Of a DNA stretch of 64,000 nt, positions 53,401 to 62,612 are shown piece by piece. A model generated the notes under the pieces. That model was not told the DNA's origin, made no database searches, and worked only from the letters and a program-made list of their open reading frames with translations. The stretch's first letter is position 1, and each line of letters opens with the position of its first letter. The DNA is taken from contig NZ_CH672427.1 in assembly GCF_000153205.1 (NCBI RefSeq), positions 729,294-793,293 of the forward strand. The letters run 5' to 3'. The DNA is from Nitrococcus mobilis Nb-231 (GTDB taxonomy: Bacteria > Pseudomonadota > Gammaproteobacteria > Nitrococcales > Nitrococcaceae). The position numbers and the translations under genes were made by a program.

Positions 53401-56400
53401 CGACATAGCCAACCAGGCGCTTGCCACTGGGCACCTCTCGCGCCGTCACCACCGCCTCGCGCACCGCCGGAAGGGACTCGAGCGCAACCTCAATCTCACC
53501 CAGTTCGACCCGAAAGCCCCGCAGCTTCACCTGATGATCGATCCGGCCGACGTACTCGAGCACCCCGTCGGCGCGCCAGCGCGCCAGATCACCGGTGCGG
53601 TAGAGCCGGCTGCCCGGACCAGCGCCCGGTACGCCCGCCTCCGAATACGGATTGGGTACGAAAGCCGCAGCGCTCAGCACAGGCCCCTGCGCATAGCCCC
53701 GCGCCAGACCGGCCCCGCCGATGTACAGCTCCCCCACCACCCCCGGCGGCACGGGCTCGAGCCGGGCATCCAGAACATAGAGCCGAGTGTTGGCGATCGG
53801 CCGGCCAATCGGGATCACAGCAGCATCAACGCATTCAACCGGCCAGGCACTAGACCAGACCGTCGTCTCGGTCGGCCCGTAGACATTCAGCAAGCGCACC
53901 CCACGCGCAAGCAACCGTCCCGCCAGCTCACCCCGTAGCGCCTCTCCACCGCAGAGCACGCGCAGCCCCGCCCATGCCGCCGCCTCGTGCTCAACCAGCA
54001 TTTGCCAGGTCGCCGGCGTGGCTTGCATCAGCGTGATCCCATGCCTCTGCATCAGCTTGAGCAGCGCCGCCGGCTCCAGCGCTTGCTCACGCGTTGCCAC
54101 CACCACACAGGCCCCTTGCACCAAAGGCAAAAACAGCTCCAACCCGGCAATGTCAAAGCTCAGCGTCGTCACCGCAAGCAGGCGATCATCGGATCCTAGA
54201 CGGATGCGGTCCTGCATGGCGTGCAGAAAATTAACGAAGGCTTCGCGTTCGACCTGCACGCCTTTCGGCCGGCCGGTCGAGCCCGAGGTATACAGAACAT
54301 AGGCCAGCTGCCGCGGGTGCACAGGCAGGTCAAGGTCGCGATCCGATAATTCGGCAAGCGTCTTGTCGAGTCCCTCCAGGGCGGTTACGCGCTCGGCCCC
54401 CTGCAAGACGGGGCGCAGGGCCTCGCGCGTCAGCACCAGCACCGCAGTCGCGTGCTCGAGCACATACGCGTTGCGGGCGCGGGGCGAAGCCGGATCGATC
54501 GGCAGATAGGCCCCACCGGCCTTATGGATCGCAAGCAGCGCAACCAGCAACGCCGGTTCGCGCTCCAAACAGACCCCGACCACGCTGTCGGTACCTACCC
54601 CCGCAGCGCGCAGCCAGCGCGCCAGGCGGTTGGCCCGGCAATTGAGCTCGCCATAACTCAACTCCACCGCACCGAATACCGCTGCGACCCGCTCGGGAAC
54701 CTCATGCGCACGGCGCTCGAACAGCGCCAGCATGTCCTCTCCCGGCACCAAGCCGCGCGCGGTCCGATTCCACTCGTCCAGTGCGCGTGTGCGCTCGGCG
54801 GTGCTCAGCAGCGACAGGGCGCCGATAGCGCTTTGCGGGCGGGTGGCCAGGGCGAGTAGTAGTTGCCGATAATGCTCCACCAAGCGGATCAGCTCGGCAT
54901 CCGGCAGGCGGCGCCGGTCGGCGCTGAACTGCACGGCGAGCTCCCGATCCGGCAACACCTCCAGCGTCAGGCCGTAGTTGGTCTGCACGAGGTTGTCGAG
55001 CTGGCGCAGGTTCAGCTCGCCTAGCTGCATTTGCCGACCCTCTGCCATCGGCAGGTTCTGGAACACCATCAGCGTGTCGAATAGTGCCGCGCCCTTGGCC
55101 GCATGCTGTTGGATATCCACCAGCGGGGTCTGTTCGAACTCGCGCATCGCGACGTTGGCGGACTGCACCGCCGACAGATAATCCTGCACCGACAACGCGT
55201 CGGCGGGCTGCAGCCGCAACGGCAGGGTATTGATGAACACACCCAACATGTGCTCGGCCCCCGGCAAATCCGCCGGGCGGCCAGCCGAGGTGACACCGAA
55301 CACGACGTCGGCCTGTCCGCTATAGCGCGCCAGCAGCAGCCCCCAGGCGCCCTGCATTAAGGTGTTGAGCGTGACTCGGGAGTCCTTTGCCGCCTGCTTC
55401 AGCCGCTCGCTCGCCTCAGCATCGAACCGCAGGCTGCGGGTGATGTAATCCGTAGGACCCGCCGCAGCGGGATACAGGCAGGGCAAGGACATCGGCCCTT
55501 CGATACCGGCCAGCGCCTGGCGCCAGAAGGCTTGGGCATCGTCCACCTTGTGCCGGGCAAGCCAGGCGATATAGTCGCGGTAAGGGGGCCGGGAGACCAG
55601 GTTCGGCGGCGTGCCCGCCCGCGCGGCGCCATAACGCTCCAACACCTCTTCTAACAACATCACCGAACACCAGCCGTCGACGATCAGATGGTGCCGGCTC
55701 CACACCATCCACCAGCGCTCCGTTCCCACCCGGAACAGCGCAAGGCGCAGTAGGGGTGGCTGTTCGAGGTCAAAGCCTTGCTGGCGATCCTCCCGGCAAA
55801 AGGCTTGCAGCGCCCTCTCCTGCTCGCCCCGCTCCAGCCCGCGCCAGTCGCGTATATCAACCGGCAGCCGCGCCTTGCGGTGTACGCACTGCAGCGGCTC
55901 ATCCAAACCGTCCCAGCAAAACGCCGTGCGCAGGATGGCATGGGCATCCAGAGCCTGCTGCCAGCCGGCAACGAATCGCTCGGGCTCGAAAGCCCCCTCG
56001 ATCTCAACCAGCAACTGATTGAAATACACACCGCTTTCGCCTTCCAACAGGCTGTGGAACAACAGCCCCTTCTGCAGCGGCGAAAGCGCATAGGCGTCCT
56101 CCAGGCTCGGATGCTCCTTCCGCCATTGCACCAACTCGGTCTCGCCCAAGCCGGTGAGGGCGAACGGCGCCGCCGCAGCGGGTTCGGTCGAAGCGCCCGG
56201 AGCAGCGCCCGGGCCATCCATCCTGTCGAGCAGGAAAGCGGCCAATGATGCGATGCTTGGATGGTCGAAGAGCTCCTTCGGCGTGAAGGACAGCTCCCGC
56301 TGCTTGGCCTTGGCGATAATCTGTAACGCAAGGATCGAGTCACCGCCCAGCGCAAAGAAATCCGCATGGCGATCCGGTATCCCTCGCTTTAGCACCGCGG

Positions 56401-59400
56401 TCCAAATCGTCTCCAACTCGCTTTCGATCGACCGGGTCGGTATATCAATCACCTGAGCCAGAGCGGCGATGGTCGGATGCTCGAACAGTTGTTTCGGGTT
56501 AATCACAAGCCCGCGCTGCCGTGCTTTAGCGATCAGCTGCAAGCCGAGAATCGAGTCACCGCCCAGGGCGAAGAAATCGTCGCGAATAGAGACCGTGACG
56601 CATCCCAGCAGCTCCGCCCACAGCTCCGCCAACGCGGCCTCGATCGCATCGCGGGGCGCATCGAGCGCGCCATCTGCCGGCACCCTTTGCGCCTCGGGCT
56701 CAGGCAGCCTCTGCCGATCCACCTTGCCGTTGGGCAGCAGCGGCAGCAGCGGCAGCTCCACGAAGGCAGCCGGGATCAGGTGGTCGGGCAGTGCCGCAGC
56801 CATTCGGGCCCGTAAGCCCTGCAGGTCGACCGGTCCGGCCGCGACCAGGTAAGCGACCAGACGCAGACCCTCGCCGGTCGGCCCCTGCCGCGCGACCACC
56901 ACGGCGTCGGCCAGCTCGGGGCACGCCTTGAACCAGGCCTCGATCTCGCCCGGCTCCACGCGAAATCCACGAATCTTGACCTGATGATCGAGTCGTCCCA
57001 GGAATTCAATCATTCCGCCCGGCAACAGGCGCGCTCGGTCGCCGGTTCGGTACAGCCGACTGCCGTTGTCGGCGAAGGGATCGGGAATGAACCGCTCCGC
57101 CGTCAAACCGGGCTGGCCCAGATAGCCGGTCGCAACGCCCGCGCCACCCACGTAGAGCTCGCCGGCCGCACCCCCCGGCATGGAATTGAGATAACGGTCG
57201 AGCACATGGAGCTGGGTCCGCGCCAATGGCGTGCCGATTGGGACGAACCCGGACAGGGTGGGCTCCGCCGCGCGCTGCACGACATGCGTCAGGCAACCCA
57301 CCGTGGCTTCGGTGGGACCGTAATGGTTGACGATACGGCACCCCGGCCGGAGCTCGTGCAAGCGCCGGATCAGCCCCAGGTCCAATCCTTCTCCGCCCAG
57401 CACGAGACATTGCCGCGGCAACAGACGCCCGGGACGAGAGGCAGCCAGCAGCCCCTTCAAATGCGACGGCACGATCTTGAGGCAGTCGATCGGTGCCTGC
57501 TCCAGAGCGAGCGCCAACGCCTCCGGATCAGAGGCCAGATCGTCGTCGATCAGCCGCAGCGTACGCCCGCTCAGCAAAGCACCGAACCAGGCGGTATAGC
57601 CTAAGTCCGCTGCCGCCGACGACAATGCGCCGAGCGAGGCATCGGGTGTCAGCTCCAGGACATCCAGAACACCGTTGACGTAATTAACCAGATTGCCCTG
57701 ACTGACCAGTACACCCTTCGGCACACCGGTGGAGCCAGAGGTATAGACGACATAGGCTGGCCAGTCCGGATGCCGCAGCGCCGGGCCCGGCGCTCGACCC
57801 GCTCCGGGCGCCGAATCCGCCGCCTCGAGATTGAACCAGCATACGCCGTCCAACCCGCCCGGAGCGCTCCCGCAGCCGGCCACCAGGGCCGCCCCGCTAT
57901 CCGAGAGTACGTGTTGAAGACGCCCGGCCGGCGCAGCCGGATCGAGGCAAACATAGGCTGCCCCGACCTTCCAGGCCGCCAACACGGCAGTGATGAGCGA
58001 TGCGCCGCGTGGCAGCAGCAAGCCCACGATGTCGCCTGGCCGCAGTCCGCCCGCCCACAGACGACCGGCCAGTCCCGCCGCCGCGGCGTCCAACTCGGCA
58101 TAGCTGAGCGTTCCCTCGGACGTCACTAGAGCAAGGCGCCGCGGCGAAGTGGCCGCCTGGTGTTCGAACGCCGCCAGGGCGGTCTCGGCAGCCGGAGCGC
58201 GATCGGGGCCACGCAACAGGGAGCGGTCGGTCAACCGGACTGCCTGCAACTCGCTCAGGCGGGCCTGCGGCGCCGCCAGCACGCTGGCGATGAACGCGCG
58301 GAAATTGTCCACCATACGCTCGATGCGCGCACGCCGGAACACATCCGTGCTGAAGCGCCACTGGCCGATCAAGCGCTGTCCTTGGTCTTGCCAGCGCAGG
58401 TTAAGATCGTTGGCGGCCCCGCGCTGGGTCGCGAAATACTCCTGCACTACGTAGCGGTTCAGAGCCGCCCGGGCACTGACCGGCACCAGGGTCAGCATGT
58501 GCCGAAACAACGTCGGCCGCCCGCCTTCACTTACCCCGGTGCAATGCTCGGCTATCAGGGGCAGCGGATACTGCTGATGCTTGATGGCCGCGCGCAGATC
58601 CTGACTGAACCGGCGCACGAAGTCGGCGAAAGGCGGATTACCGCCGCAGCGGGCTCGCAAGGGGACGGCGTTGAGCGTATAGCCGATCAGGCAACGAAAC
58701 TTCGCGCCGGCGCGCCCCGCGGTGGGCGTTCCCACCAGGAAATCGTCCTGATCGGCGTAACGGTGCATGAATACCTGGAACACGGCGGTAAGCACCCCGA
58801 ACAGGCTGACGTCTAGCTCGCTGGCCAGCGCTTTCAAGCCCGCGCTGTCGCCTTCGCTCAGGGCAAAGTCCAACTCCTCGCCAGCGAAACTCGGCTCCCG
58901 CGGCCTGGGAAAATCCGTGGTCAGTGCCAGTGGCGCCGGTCCATCGGCAAGCTGCTCCCGCCAAAAGCGCACCAGCTCCTCGCCACGGGGCCCATTCAAC
59001 GCTTGCCGTTGCTCGGCCAGCCAGTCCCAGTACAGGCCGCTTTCCGGTAAGTTCGGCGTCTGCCCGTGCAGCAGTTCCTCATAAACCCGAAAAACAGTCT
59101 CGCAGAACAGCTCGAAGGAGAGAAAATCGCCCGCGATGTGGTGAATCGCGGCGCACAAAAAAACACGCGCCTCGGTTCCCGCCCGGTTGAGCAACAGGCG
59201 AAAACGACACACCTGCGCCCGTTCCAGGGCAAAAGGGAGGTCGGCCTGCCGTGTCAGCCAGGCGCGCACCTGCGCCTCGTCCCAACGCTCGACCCGCTGC
59301 ACGGTGAAGTCGGGCTCAAGCACTGGGGCCCGCACCATCAGGACTTCACCGTCTTCTTCCCGATAGCCGCAGCAAAGTGCCTCAAAGCTGGCCAACACTC

Positions 59401-59716
59401 GGGCAAACGCGGTCCCGAGCCGATCGAGATCGATTTCCGCCTTCAGCTCGATGCCATACACCATGTTGTAGGCCGGACTGTGCGGCGCGAGCTTGTAGAA
59501 CGCCCACAAGGCCATTTGCCCAGCGCTGAGCGGGCGCTTGCAGAAAAAGTCCGGATTCCGTTTCAGCCAAGCGGCGATCTCGGTGCCTTGCTCTTGCCGC
59601 AGGCGTGCGGCTTCCTCCCGCTGCGCCTCCAACGCGCAGCGGCAGACGAGTCTGTCATCGATCAGGCTAAATGCCATTCCCGAGGCGCGCAGGGATTTCA
59701 TCAAGCTGTGTATCAT
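50492..59716 (-). CDS. NRPS1: docking-C-A(Asp)-PCP-PCP-C-A(Gly)-PCP-C-hydroxylase
   Basis: This protein has 3074 residues. Residues 1-50 resemble a TubC-type docking helix region. C1 60-490 (HHIAGDF near 192) may be a starter domain that attaches a fatty acid. A1 505-1005 has code D-L-T-K-V-G-H-V-G, aspartate. Two carrier domains follow in tandem (GGDSI near 1050 and 1122). C2 1190-1620 has HHLIVDG near 1344. A2 1640-2130 has code D-I-L-Q-L-G-V-V-W, glycine-like, with PCP3 near 2201. C3 2235-2680 has HHMVADG near 2400. A SyrP-like hydroxylase forms residues 2710-3060: H-x-E in LFHNESSH near 2840, distal His in NMLAAHARDPF near 3031. The last condensation domain must serve the A-PCP of NRPS2, with the hydroxylase acting there. 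An internal ribosome site and ATG precede the hydroxylase part. Confidence 0.9.
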   Translation of the reverse strand: MIHSLMKSLRASGMAFSLIDDRLVCRCALEAQREEAARLRQEQGTEIAAWLKRNPDFFCKRPLSAGQMALWAFYKLAPHSPAYNMVYGIELKAEIDLDRLGTAFARVLASFEALCCGYREEDGEVLMVRAPVLEPDFTVQRVERWDEAQVRAWLTRQADLPFALERAQVCRFRLLLNRAGTEARVFLCAAIHHIAGDFLSFELFCETVFRVYEELLHGQTPNLPESGLYWDWLAEQRQALNGPRGEELVRFWREQLADGPAPLALTTDFPRPREPSFAGEELDFALSEGDSAGLKALASELDVSLFGVLTAVFQVFMHRYADQDDFLVGTPTAGRAGAKFRCLIGYTLNAVPLRARCGGNPPFADFVRRFSQDLRAAIKHQQYPLPLIAEHCTGVSEGGRPTLFRHMLTLVPVSARAALNRYVVQEYFATQRGAANDLNLRWQDQGQRLIGQWRFSTDVFRRARIERMVDNFRAFIASVLAAPQARLSELQAVRLTDRSLLRGPDRAPAAETALAAFEHQAATSPRRLALVTSEGTLSYAELDAAAAGLAGRLWAGGLRPGDIVGLLLPRGASLITAVLAAWKVGAAYVCLDPAAPAGRLQHVLSDSGAALVAGCGSAPGGLDGVCWFNLEAADSAPGAGRAPGPALRHPDWPAYVVYTSGSTGVPKGVLVSQGNLVNYVNGVLDVLELTPDASLGALSSAAADLGYTAWFGALLSGRTLRLIDDDLASDPEALALALEQAPIDCLKIVPSHLKGLLAASRPGRLLPRQCLVLGGEGLDLGLIRRLHELRPGCRIVNHYGPTEATVGCLTHVVQRAAEPTLSGFVPIGTPLARTQLHVLDRYLNSMPGGAAGELYVGGAGVATGYLGQPGLTAERFIPDPFADNGSRLYRTGDRARLLPGGMIEFLGRLDHQVKIRGFRVEPGEIEAWFKACPELADAVVVARQGPTGEGLRLVAYLVAAGPVDLQGLRARMAAALPDHLIPAAFVELPLLPLLPNGKVDRQRLPEPEAQRVPADGALDAPRDAIEAALAELWAELLGCVTVSIRDDFFALGGDSILGLQLIAKARQRGLVINPKQLFEHPTIAALAQVIDIPTRSIESELETIWTAVLKRGIPDRHADFFALGGDSILALQIIAKAKQRELSFTPKELFDHPSIASLAAFLLDRMDGPGAAPGASTEPAAAAPFALTGLGETELVQWRKEHPSLEDAYALSPLQKGLLFHSLLEGESGVYFNQLLVEIEGAFEPERFVAGWQQALDAHAILRTAFCWDGLDEPLQCVHRKARLPVDIRDWRGLERGEQERALQAFCREDRQQGFDLEQPPLLRLALFRVGTERWWMVWSRHHLIVDGWCSVMLLEEVLERYGAARAGTPPNLVSRPPYRDYIAWLARHKVDDAQAFWRQALAGIEGPMSLPCLYPAAAGPTDYITRSLRFDAEASERLKQAAKDSRVTLNTLMQGAWGLLLARYSGQADVVFGVTSAGRPADLPGAEHMLGVFINTLPLRLQPADALSVQDYLSAVQSANVAMREFEQTPLVDIQQHAAKGAALFDTLMVFQNLPMAEGRQMQLGELNLRQLDNLVQTNYGLTLEVLPDRELAVQFSADRRRLPDAELIRLVEHYRQLLLALATRPQSAIGALSLLSTAERTRALDEWNRTARGLVPGEDMLALFERRAHEVPERVAAVFGAVELSYGELNCRANRLARWLRAAGVGTDSVVGVCLEREPALLVALLAIHKAGGAYLPIDPASPRARNAYVLEHATAVLVLTREALRPVLQGAERVTALEGLDKTLAELSDRDLDLPVHPRQLAYVLYTSGSTGRPKGVQVEREAFVNFLHAMQDRIRLGSDDRLLAVTTLSFDIAGLELFLPLVQGACVVVATREQALEPAALLKLMQRHGITLMQATPATWQMLVEHEAAAWAGLRVLCGGEALRGELAGRLLARGVRLLNVYGPTETTVWSSAWPVECVDAAVIPIGRPIANTRLYVLDARLEPVPPGVVGELYIGGAGLARGYAQGPVLSAAAFVPNPYSEAGVPGAGPGSRLYRTGDLARWRADGVLEYVGRIDHQVKLRGFRVELGEIEVALESLPAVREAVVTAREVPSGKRLVGYVVPTVAPGRAGLTEELQAQLKEALPEYMVPAQLVVLEKLPLMPNGKLDRKALPLPEPQSEAGLEPPATATERRLAALWRELLTVEMIGRQSHFFELGGHSLLATRLVSRLRRDWAVDLPLRTVFEAPTLSALATRLEQARAEEPDDDWPPLRVAPRGTTMSLSLSQQRLWLMDRLAGGTSSAYNMAAGLHLRGDLDARALHASLAYLIERHEVLRTAYPEIDGEAMAVISLQAQLEMSCTDLSGLSAAERDAQVREAMVRDARRPFDIGRAPLLRASLLKLDACSHLLLFAVHHMVADGWSVGVLINEFVAAYRARREGRPPALPPLPVQYADYAVWQRQALSGECLRREIEFWQAQLDGAPSRLPLTTDFPRPAVVSHDGGVVRFTVPPALVQRLDGLARAREATLFMVLLTGFQLLLHRLTGAPDLVLGTDVAGRRHSELEGLIGFFVNVVPLRSRLEPRTDFLGLLEQTRRTTLDVFEHQDLPFDRLVEALEIPRDRRWNPLVQVLFVLQNTPAGRFDIPGLDIEILPPAQRQSKFDMALFLEPEGDGLSAEWVYSTALFKRATVQRLARAWVKLLEQAAAQPHTALEQFTLPDEKESRVMDNSKRKLDKLKKLTPRASVATQTFTEPRALIRSSFLPSGREFPVVLEPTIDDLDPVAWARSQRSFIESTLCRHAGILFRNFGLETAQDFEAFAEAIQPGLYGGYGDLPKKEGGTNIYRSTPYPEQQMILFHNESSHLERWPRKQWFFCELASPVGGATPIVDCREMYRRLPPELIETFERKQLMYVRTFTDKLDVSWRDFFKTDDKHAVEARCRAAGTVCRWLENDELQIHTICPAVIKHPLTGECVFFNQVQLHHIFCLEPEVRADLLAMVGLERMPRHVYYGDGSPIEDGVMELIGQLYEECAVRFDWRQGDVIMLDNMLAAHARDPFEGPRRIVVAMAEMIEREQVAPADSAASFIPERQVQG
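51593..51610 (-). promoter_or_regulatory. internal ribosome site and ATG at the start of the fused hydroxylase
   Basis: Inside the NRPS1 frame, AAGGAG (51605-51610) lies 9 bases before an in-frame ATG (51593-51595) beginning MDNSKRKLDKLKKLTP. The product from here would be 367 residues, close to the free-standing hydroxylases nearby (351 and 332). This looks like a relic of gene fusion and may still give a separate enzyme. Confidence 0.5.
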
Positions 59717-59791
59717 TGCTTACCGATCCTTAGCCTGGGTAGCGGCTCACACCGATCCGCCCCTCGTGCTCCTGCTGGAGAATTTGCTAAA

Positions 59792-59810
59792 AATAATATG
59801 AATGATTAGT
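59792..59810. promoter_or_regulatory. candidate Fur box in the NRPS1-mbtH divergent promoter
   Basis: AATAATATGAATGATTAGT matches 12 of 19 positions of the Fur consensus by hand count. It sits in the 172-base gap between the divergent NRPS1 and MbtH genes, in an AT-rich patch, so one site could repress both directions. Confidence 0.4.
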
Positions 59811-59888
59811 ATTTGCAAATATAGCCGCGTATCGGTTGCATCTAACCACCTATGCGGCACTCCACCTGTCATCACGTGAGGAATAAAA

Positions 59889-60104
59889 ATGAGTTGGGAC
59901 AGCCCAGAAACCCGCTTCAACGTAGTGGTCAACCACGAAGAGCAGTATTCGATCTGGCCGGACTACAAACCCGTACCCGCCGGCTGGCGCACCGTCGGCA
60001 AGCAAGGCAGCAAGGACGAGTGCTTGGCTTACATCGAACAGGTCTGGACCGACATGCGTCCTTTGAGCCTGCGTCAAGCCATGCAAGCAGAAGAGCCGAG
60101 CTGA
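59889..60104 (+). CDS. MbtH-like protein
   Basis: This protein has 71 residues, with an ATG after GAGGAAT. Family motifs are complete: [19 protein letters not shown], then [17 protein letters not shown]. MbtH-like proteins bind adenylation domains and are needed for their folding or activity. Family presence beside NRPS genes is usual. It is the first gene of a rightward transcript with the acylase, 9 bases apart, and divergent from NRPS1. It probably serves several of the seven adenylation domains here. Confidence 0.97.
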   Translation: MSWDSPETRFNVVVNHEEQYSIWPDYKPVPAGWRTVGKQGSKDECLAYIEQVWTDMRPLSLRQAMQAEEPS

Positions 60105-60113
60105 GCGGCTCGC

Positions 60114-62612
60114 ATGATGCAACACCGGGGCACGCTGTCATTGTTGCTCGTTGCGACAGCACTAACGGGAGGCACGGAAAGCAGCCCGGGAGCTCAAAGC
60201 ACAATCGAGCCGCATATTTCGACCCACTACGACGTCGTTGTTCGGCGCACGTCTTACGGCATTCCGCACATCAAGGCCCATGACTGGGGAAGCCTTGGCT
60301 ATGGCTACGGTTATGCGCAGGCCGAAGACAACCTGTGCACGCTTGCCGATGGTTTTGTCAGCTTTCGCGGTCGTCGATCCTATTTCTTCGGCCCCGAGCG
60401 CACCCCGCCCGTCAATTCGACCTTCGGCCGGCCCAAAAACATCGATGTCGATTTTTTCTTCCGGTCAATCGCGCCGGACGGACTCGTCCGGCAATACAAA
60501 ACCCGGCAGCCCCCTGAATTGCAGAACCTCGTCCGGGGGTTCGCCGCCGGTTACAGCCGTTACGTGCGAGAGATCAAGTCGGGCGGCACACCCAAAGCCC
60601 ATCGGGCCTGCCGGTCCGAGCCGTGGGTAAGTGAAATCACCGCGGCGGATGTCTATCGGCGCATGTATGCCATCAACATCGCCGGCGGTTACGCCCAATT
60701 TCTGCCCGGCATTGTTAACGCGCAACCGCCTGGCCAAAATGGCTACACGGCAGCAAAGCCAGACCAAACACTTTCGAGCTCAAGCGTAAAAACGCTGGCC
60801 AAGCGTGTATCGGGAGCCTATTTCCAGGCTGGAAGGCAAATCGGGATCGGTAGCAACGCCATCGCCTTCGGCGGGCAAGCGACGGGCACCCCTCATGGTC
60901 TGCTGCTCGGCAATCCACACTGGTACTGGGGTGGTCCGGACAGGTTCTACCAAGCTCATCTGACCCTGCCAGGCAAAATCGACGTAAGTGGCGCATCGCT
61001 CCTGGGGCTGCCCTTTATTGTGATCGGCTACAACAACCATATCGCTTGGAGTCATACCGTCTCGACGGCCCGGCGCTTCGGCCTGTTCGAACTGACCCTG
61101 CCGCCCGACACGCCGACTTCGTATCTGTACGACGGCCAGATACGGAAGATGACACCCATGCCGATCAGCATCGACGTGCGCCGCTCCGACGGCCGGGTCG
61201 AAAAGGTCACGCGTACGCTCTACCGCACCCACTTCGGCCCGGTAGTCGATCTACGCTCATACTCGCCGGCGATGAGCTGGAGTAGCACCCGGGCCTTCGC
61301 ACTCCGGGACATCAATGCCGACAATTTTCGAATATTCAGGGCCTATCTCCGCTGGGGGCAAGCCCGCTCCCTCAATGAGTTCATCTCGATCCAGAAAGAG
61401 GAAGCGAGCGTGCCCTGGCTCACTACGCTGGCCGCCGGCCGCGACGAGCGCCGGGTCTGGTACGCTGATATCGGCTCGATCCCCAACGTATCGGATGCCC
61501 TTACAGCGAGCTGCACCACCCGTCCGCTCGGAACGGCGTTCGCGCAATCCGCACCGGGCGTGCCGTTTCTCGATGGCGCGCGATCCTCCTGTGAATGGCC
61601 GAACGAGCGGGATTCCGTCCAACCGGGAGCGATGAGGGTTGCAAAGCTGCCCAGTCTGATCCGGGAAGACTACGTCGCCAACATGAACGACAGTCACTGG
61701 CTCACCAATCCGGCACAGCCATTGACCGGATACCCGTCCATCATCGGCAGTGAGAAAACCGTTCAATCCTTACGAACTCGGCTGGGCCACCTACTCGTGC
61801 AGAGCCGTCTTGCCGGAACCGACGGCTACGCTGGCGACAAGGCGACCAGTGCCATCATACGCAAGGTAGCGCTCGACAGCCGCGTGCTGTCGGCGGAATT
61901 GTTCAAAGCGCAGCTATTGGCTGGTATTTGCGCCAAACGGCATGCAGTAACCGTCACCCGGGATTCGGTGACGAGGGAGGTGTTTTCCCCGGCCCGTGCA
62001 ATCGACCTGTCGGGCGCCTGCGAAGTGCTGCGCAAATGGAACAACACCGGCAATAGCAACGCCAGCGGGGCGCATATTTGGGATGAATTTTGGGCCCGTG
62101 CCAGCCTCATCCCAGCTTCTGAGCTGTTTGCGACGTCTTTTTCCGCCACCGACCCGATCCATACACCCCGCGACCTGAAGCCCGACAATGCGCTGCTGTC
62201 AGAGGCCTTCGGTGTGGCGACCCTGCGCGTCCAGCAGAGCGGATTTGCATTGAATGCGCCACGCGGCGAGTACCTGTTCGTCCGTCGTAACGGCATCAGG
62301 GTTCCACTATTCGGCGGTTGCGGCAGTGTCGGCTATTTCACCGTAGTCTGCTCCGAGCATCGTATCGAGCAAGGCGGCTATCCCATCGATGGCGATTCGC
62401 ACGGAAACACCTACCTGCAAGTAGTCACCTTCTCGGAGGGTGGGGTCGAACCTTACACCCTCCTCACCTTTTCTCAATCGGACGATCCGGCCTCCCGACA
62501 CTTCGGCGATTACACGCAGCGCTATGCCGGCAAGCAGTGGTTGCGCGTGCCCTTCACAGAGCGCGAGATCCGAACAGATCCCGCATTCACGGCTATCTCA
62601 TTGCATCAGTGA
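60114..62612 (+). CDS. PvdQ-like penicillin acylase family hydrolase
   Basis: This protein has 832 residues. A short hydrophobic N-terminus (LSLLLVATALTGG) is a probable signal peptide, so the enzyme is periplasmic. The N-terminal part holds SYGIPHIKAHDWGSLGYGYG. The Ntn nucleophile is Ser247 in QIGIGSNAIAFGG, where self-cleavage should separate the alpha and beta chains; this is followed by LLGNPHWYWGGPDRFYQAHL. The oxyanion-hole and Asn regions (WSHTVSTARRFGLFEL, NMNDSHWLTNPAQPL) are in place. These features match PvdQ, which removes the fatty acid from the pyoverdine precursor in the periplasm, and related acyl-homoserine lactone acylases. Next to MbtH and the NRPS genes, precursor deacylation is the likelier role. 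It ends 15 bases inside the convergent hydroxylase gene. Confidence 0.88.
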   Translation: MMQHRGTLSLLLVATALTGGTESSPGAQSTIEPHISTHYDVVVRRTSYGIPHIKAHDWGSLGYGYGYAQAEDNLCTLADGFVSFRGRRSYFFGPERTPPVNSTFGRPKNIDVDFFFRSIAPDGLVRQYKTRQPPELQNLVRGFAAGYSRYVREIKSGGTPKAHRACRSEPWVSEITAADVYRRMYAINIAGGYAQFLPGIVNAQPPGQNGYTAAKPDQTLSSSSVKTLAKRVSGAYFQAGRQIGIGSNAIAFGGQATGTPHGLLLGNPHWYWGGPDRFYQAHLTLPGKIDVSGASLLGLPFIVIGYNNHIAWSHTVSTARRFGLFELTLPPDTPTSYLYDGQIRKMTPMPISIDVRRSDGRVEKVTRTLYRTHFGPVVDLRSYSPAMSWSSTRAFALRDINADNFRIFRAYLRWGQARSLNEFISIQKEEASVPWLTTLAAGRDERRVWYADIGSIPNVSDALTASCTTRPLGTAFAQSAPGVPFLDGARSSCEWPNERDSVQPGAMRVAKLPSLIREDYVANMNDSHWLTNPAQPLTGYPSIIGSEKTVQSLRTRLGHLLVQSRLAGTDGYAGDKATSAIIRKVALDSRVLSAELFKAQLLAGICAKRHAVTVTRDSVTREVFSPARAIDLSGACEVLRKWNNTGNSNASGAHIWDEFWARASLIPASELFATSFSATDPIHTPRDLKPDNALLSEAFGVATLRVQQSGFALNAPRGEYLFVRRNGIRVPLFGGCGSVGYFTVVCSEHRIEQGGYPIDGDSHGNTYLQVVTFSEGGVEPYTLLTFSQSDDPASRHFGDYTQRYAGKQWLRVPFTEREIRTDPAFTAISLHQ

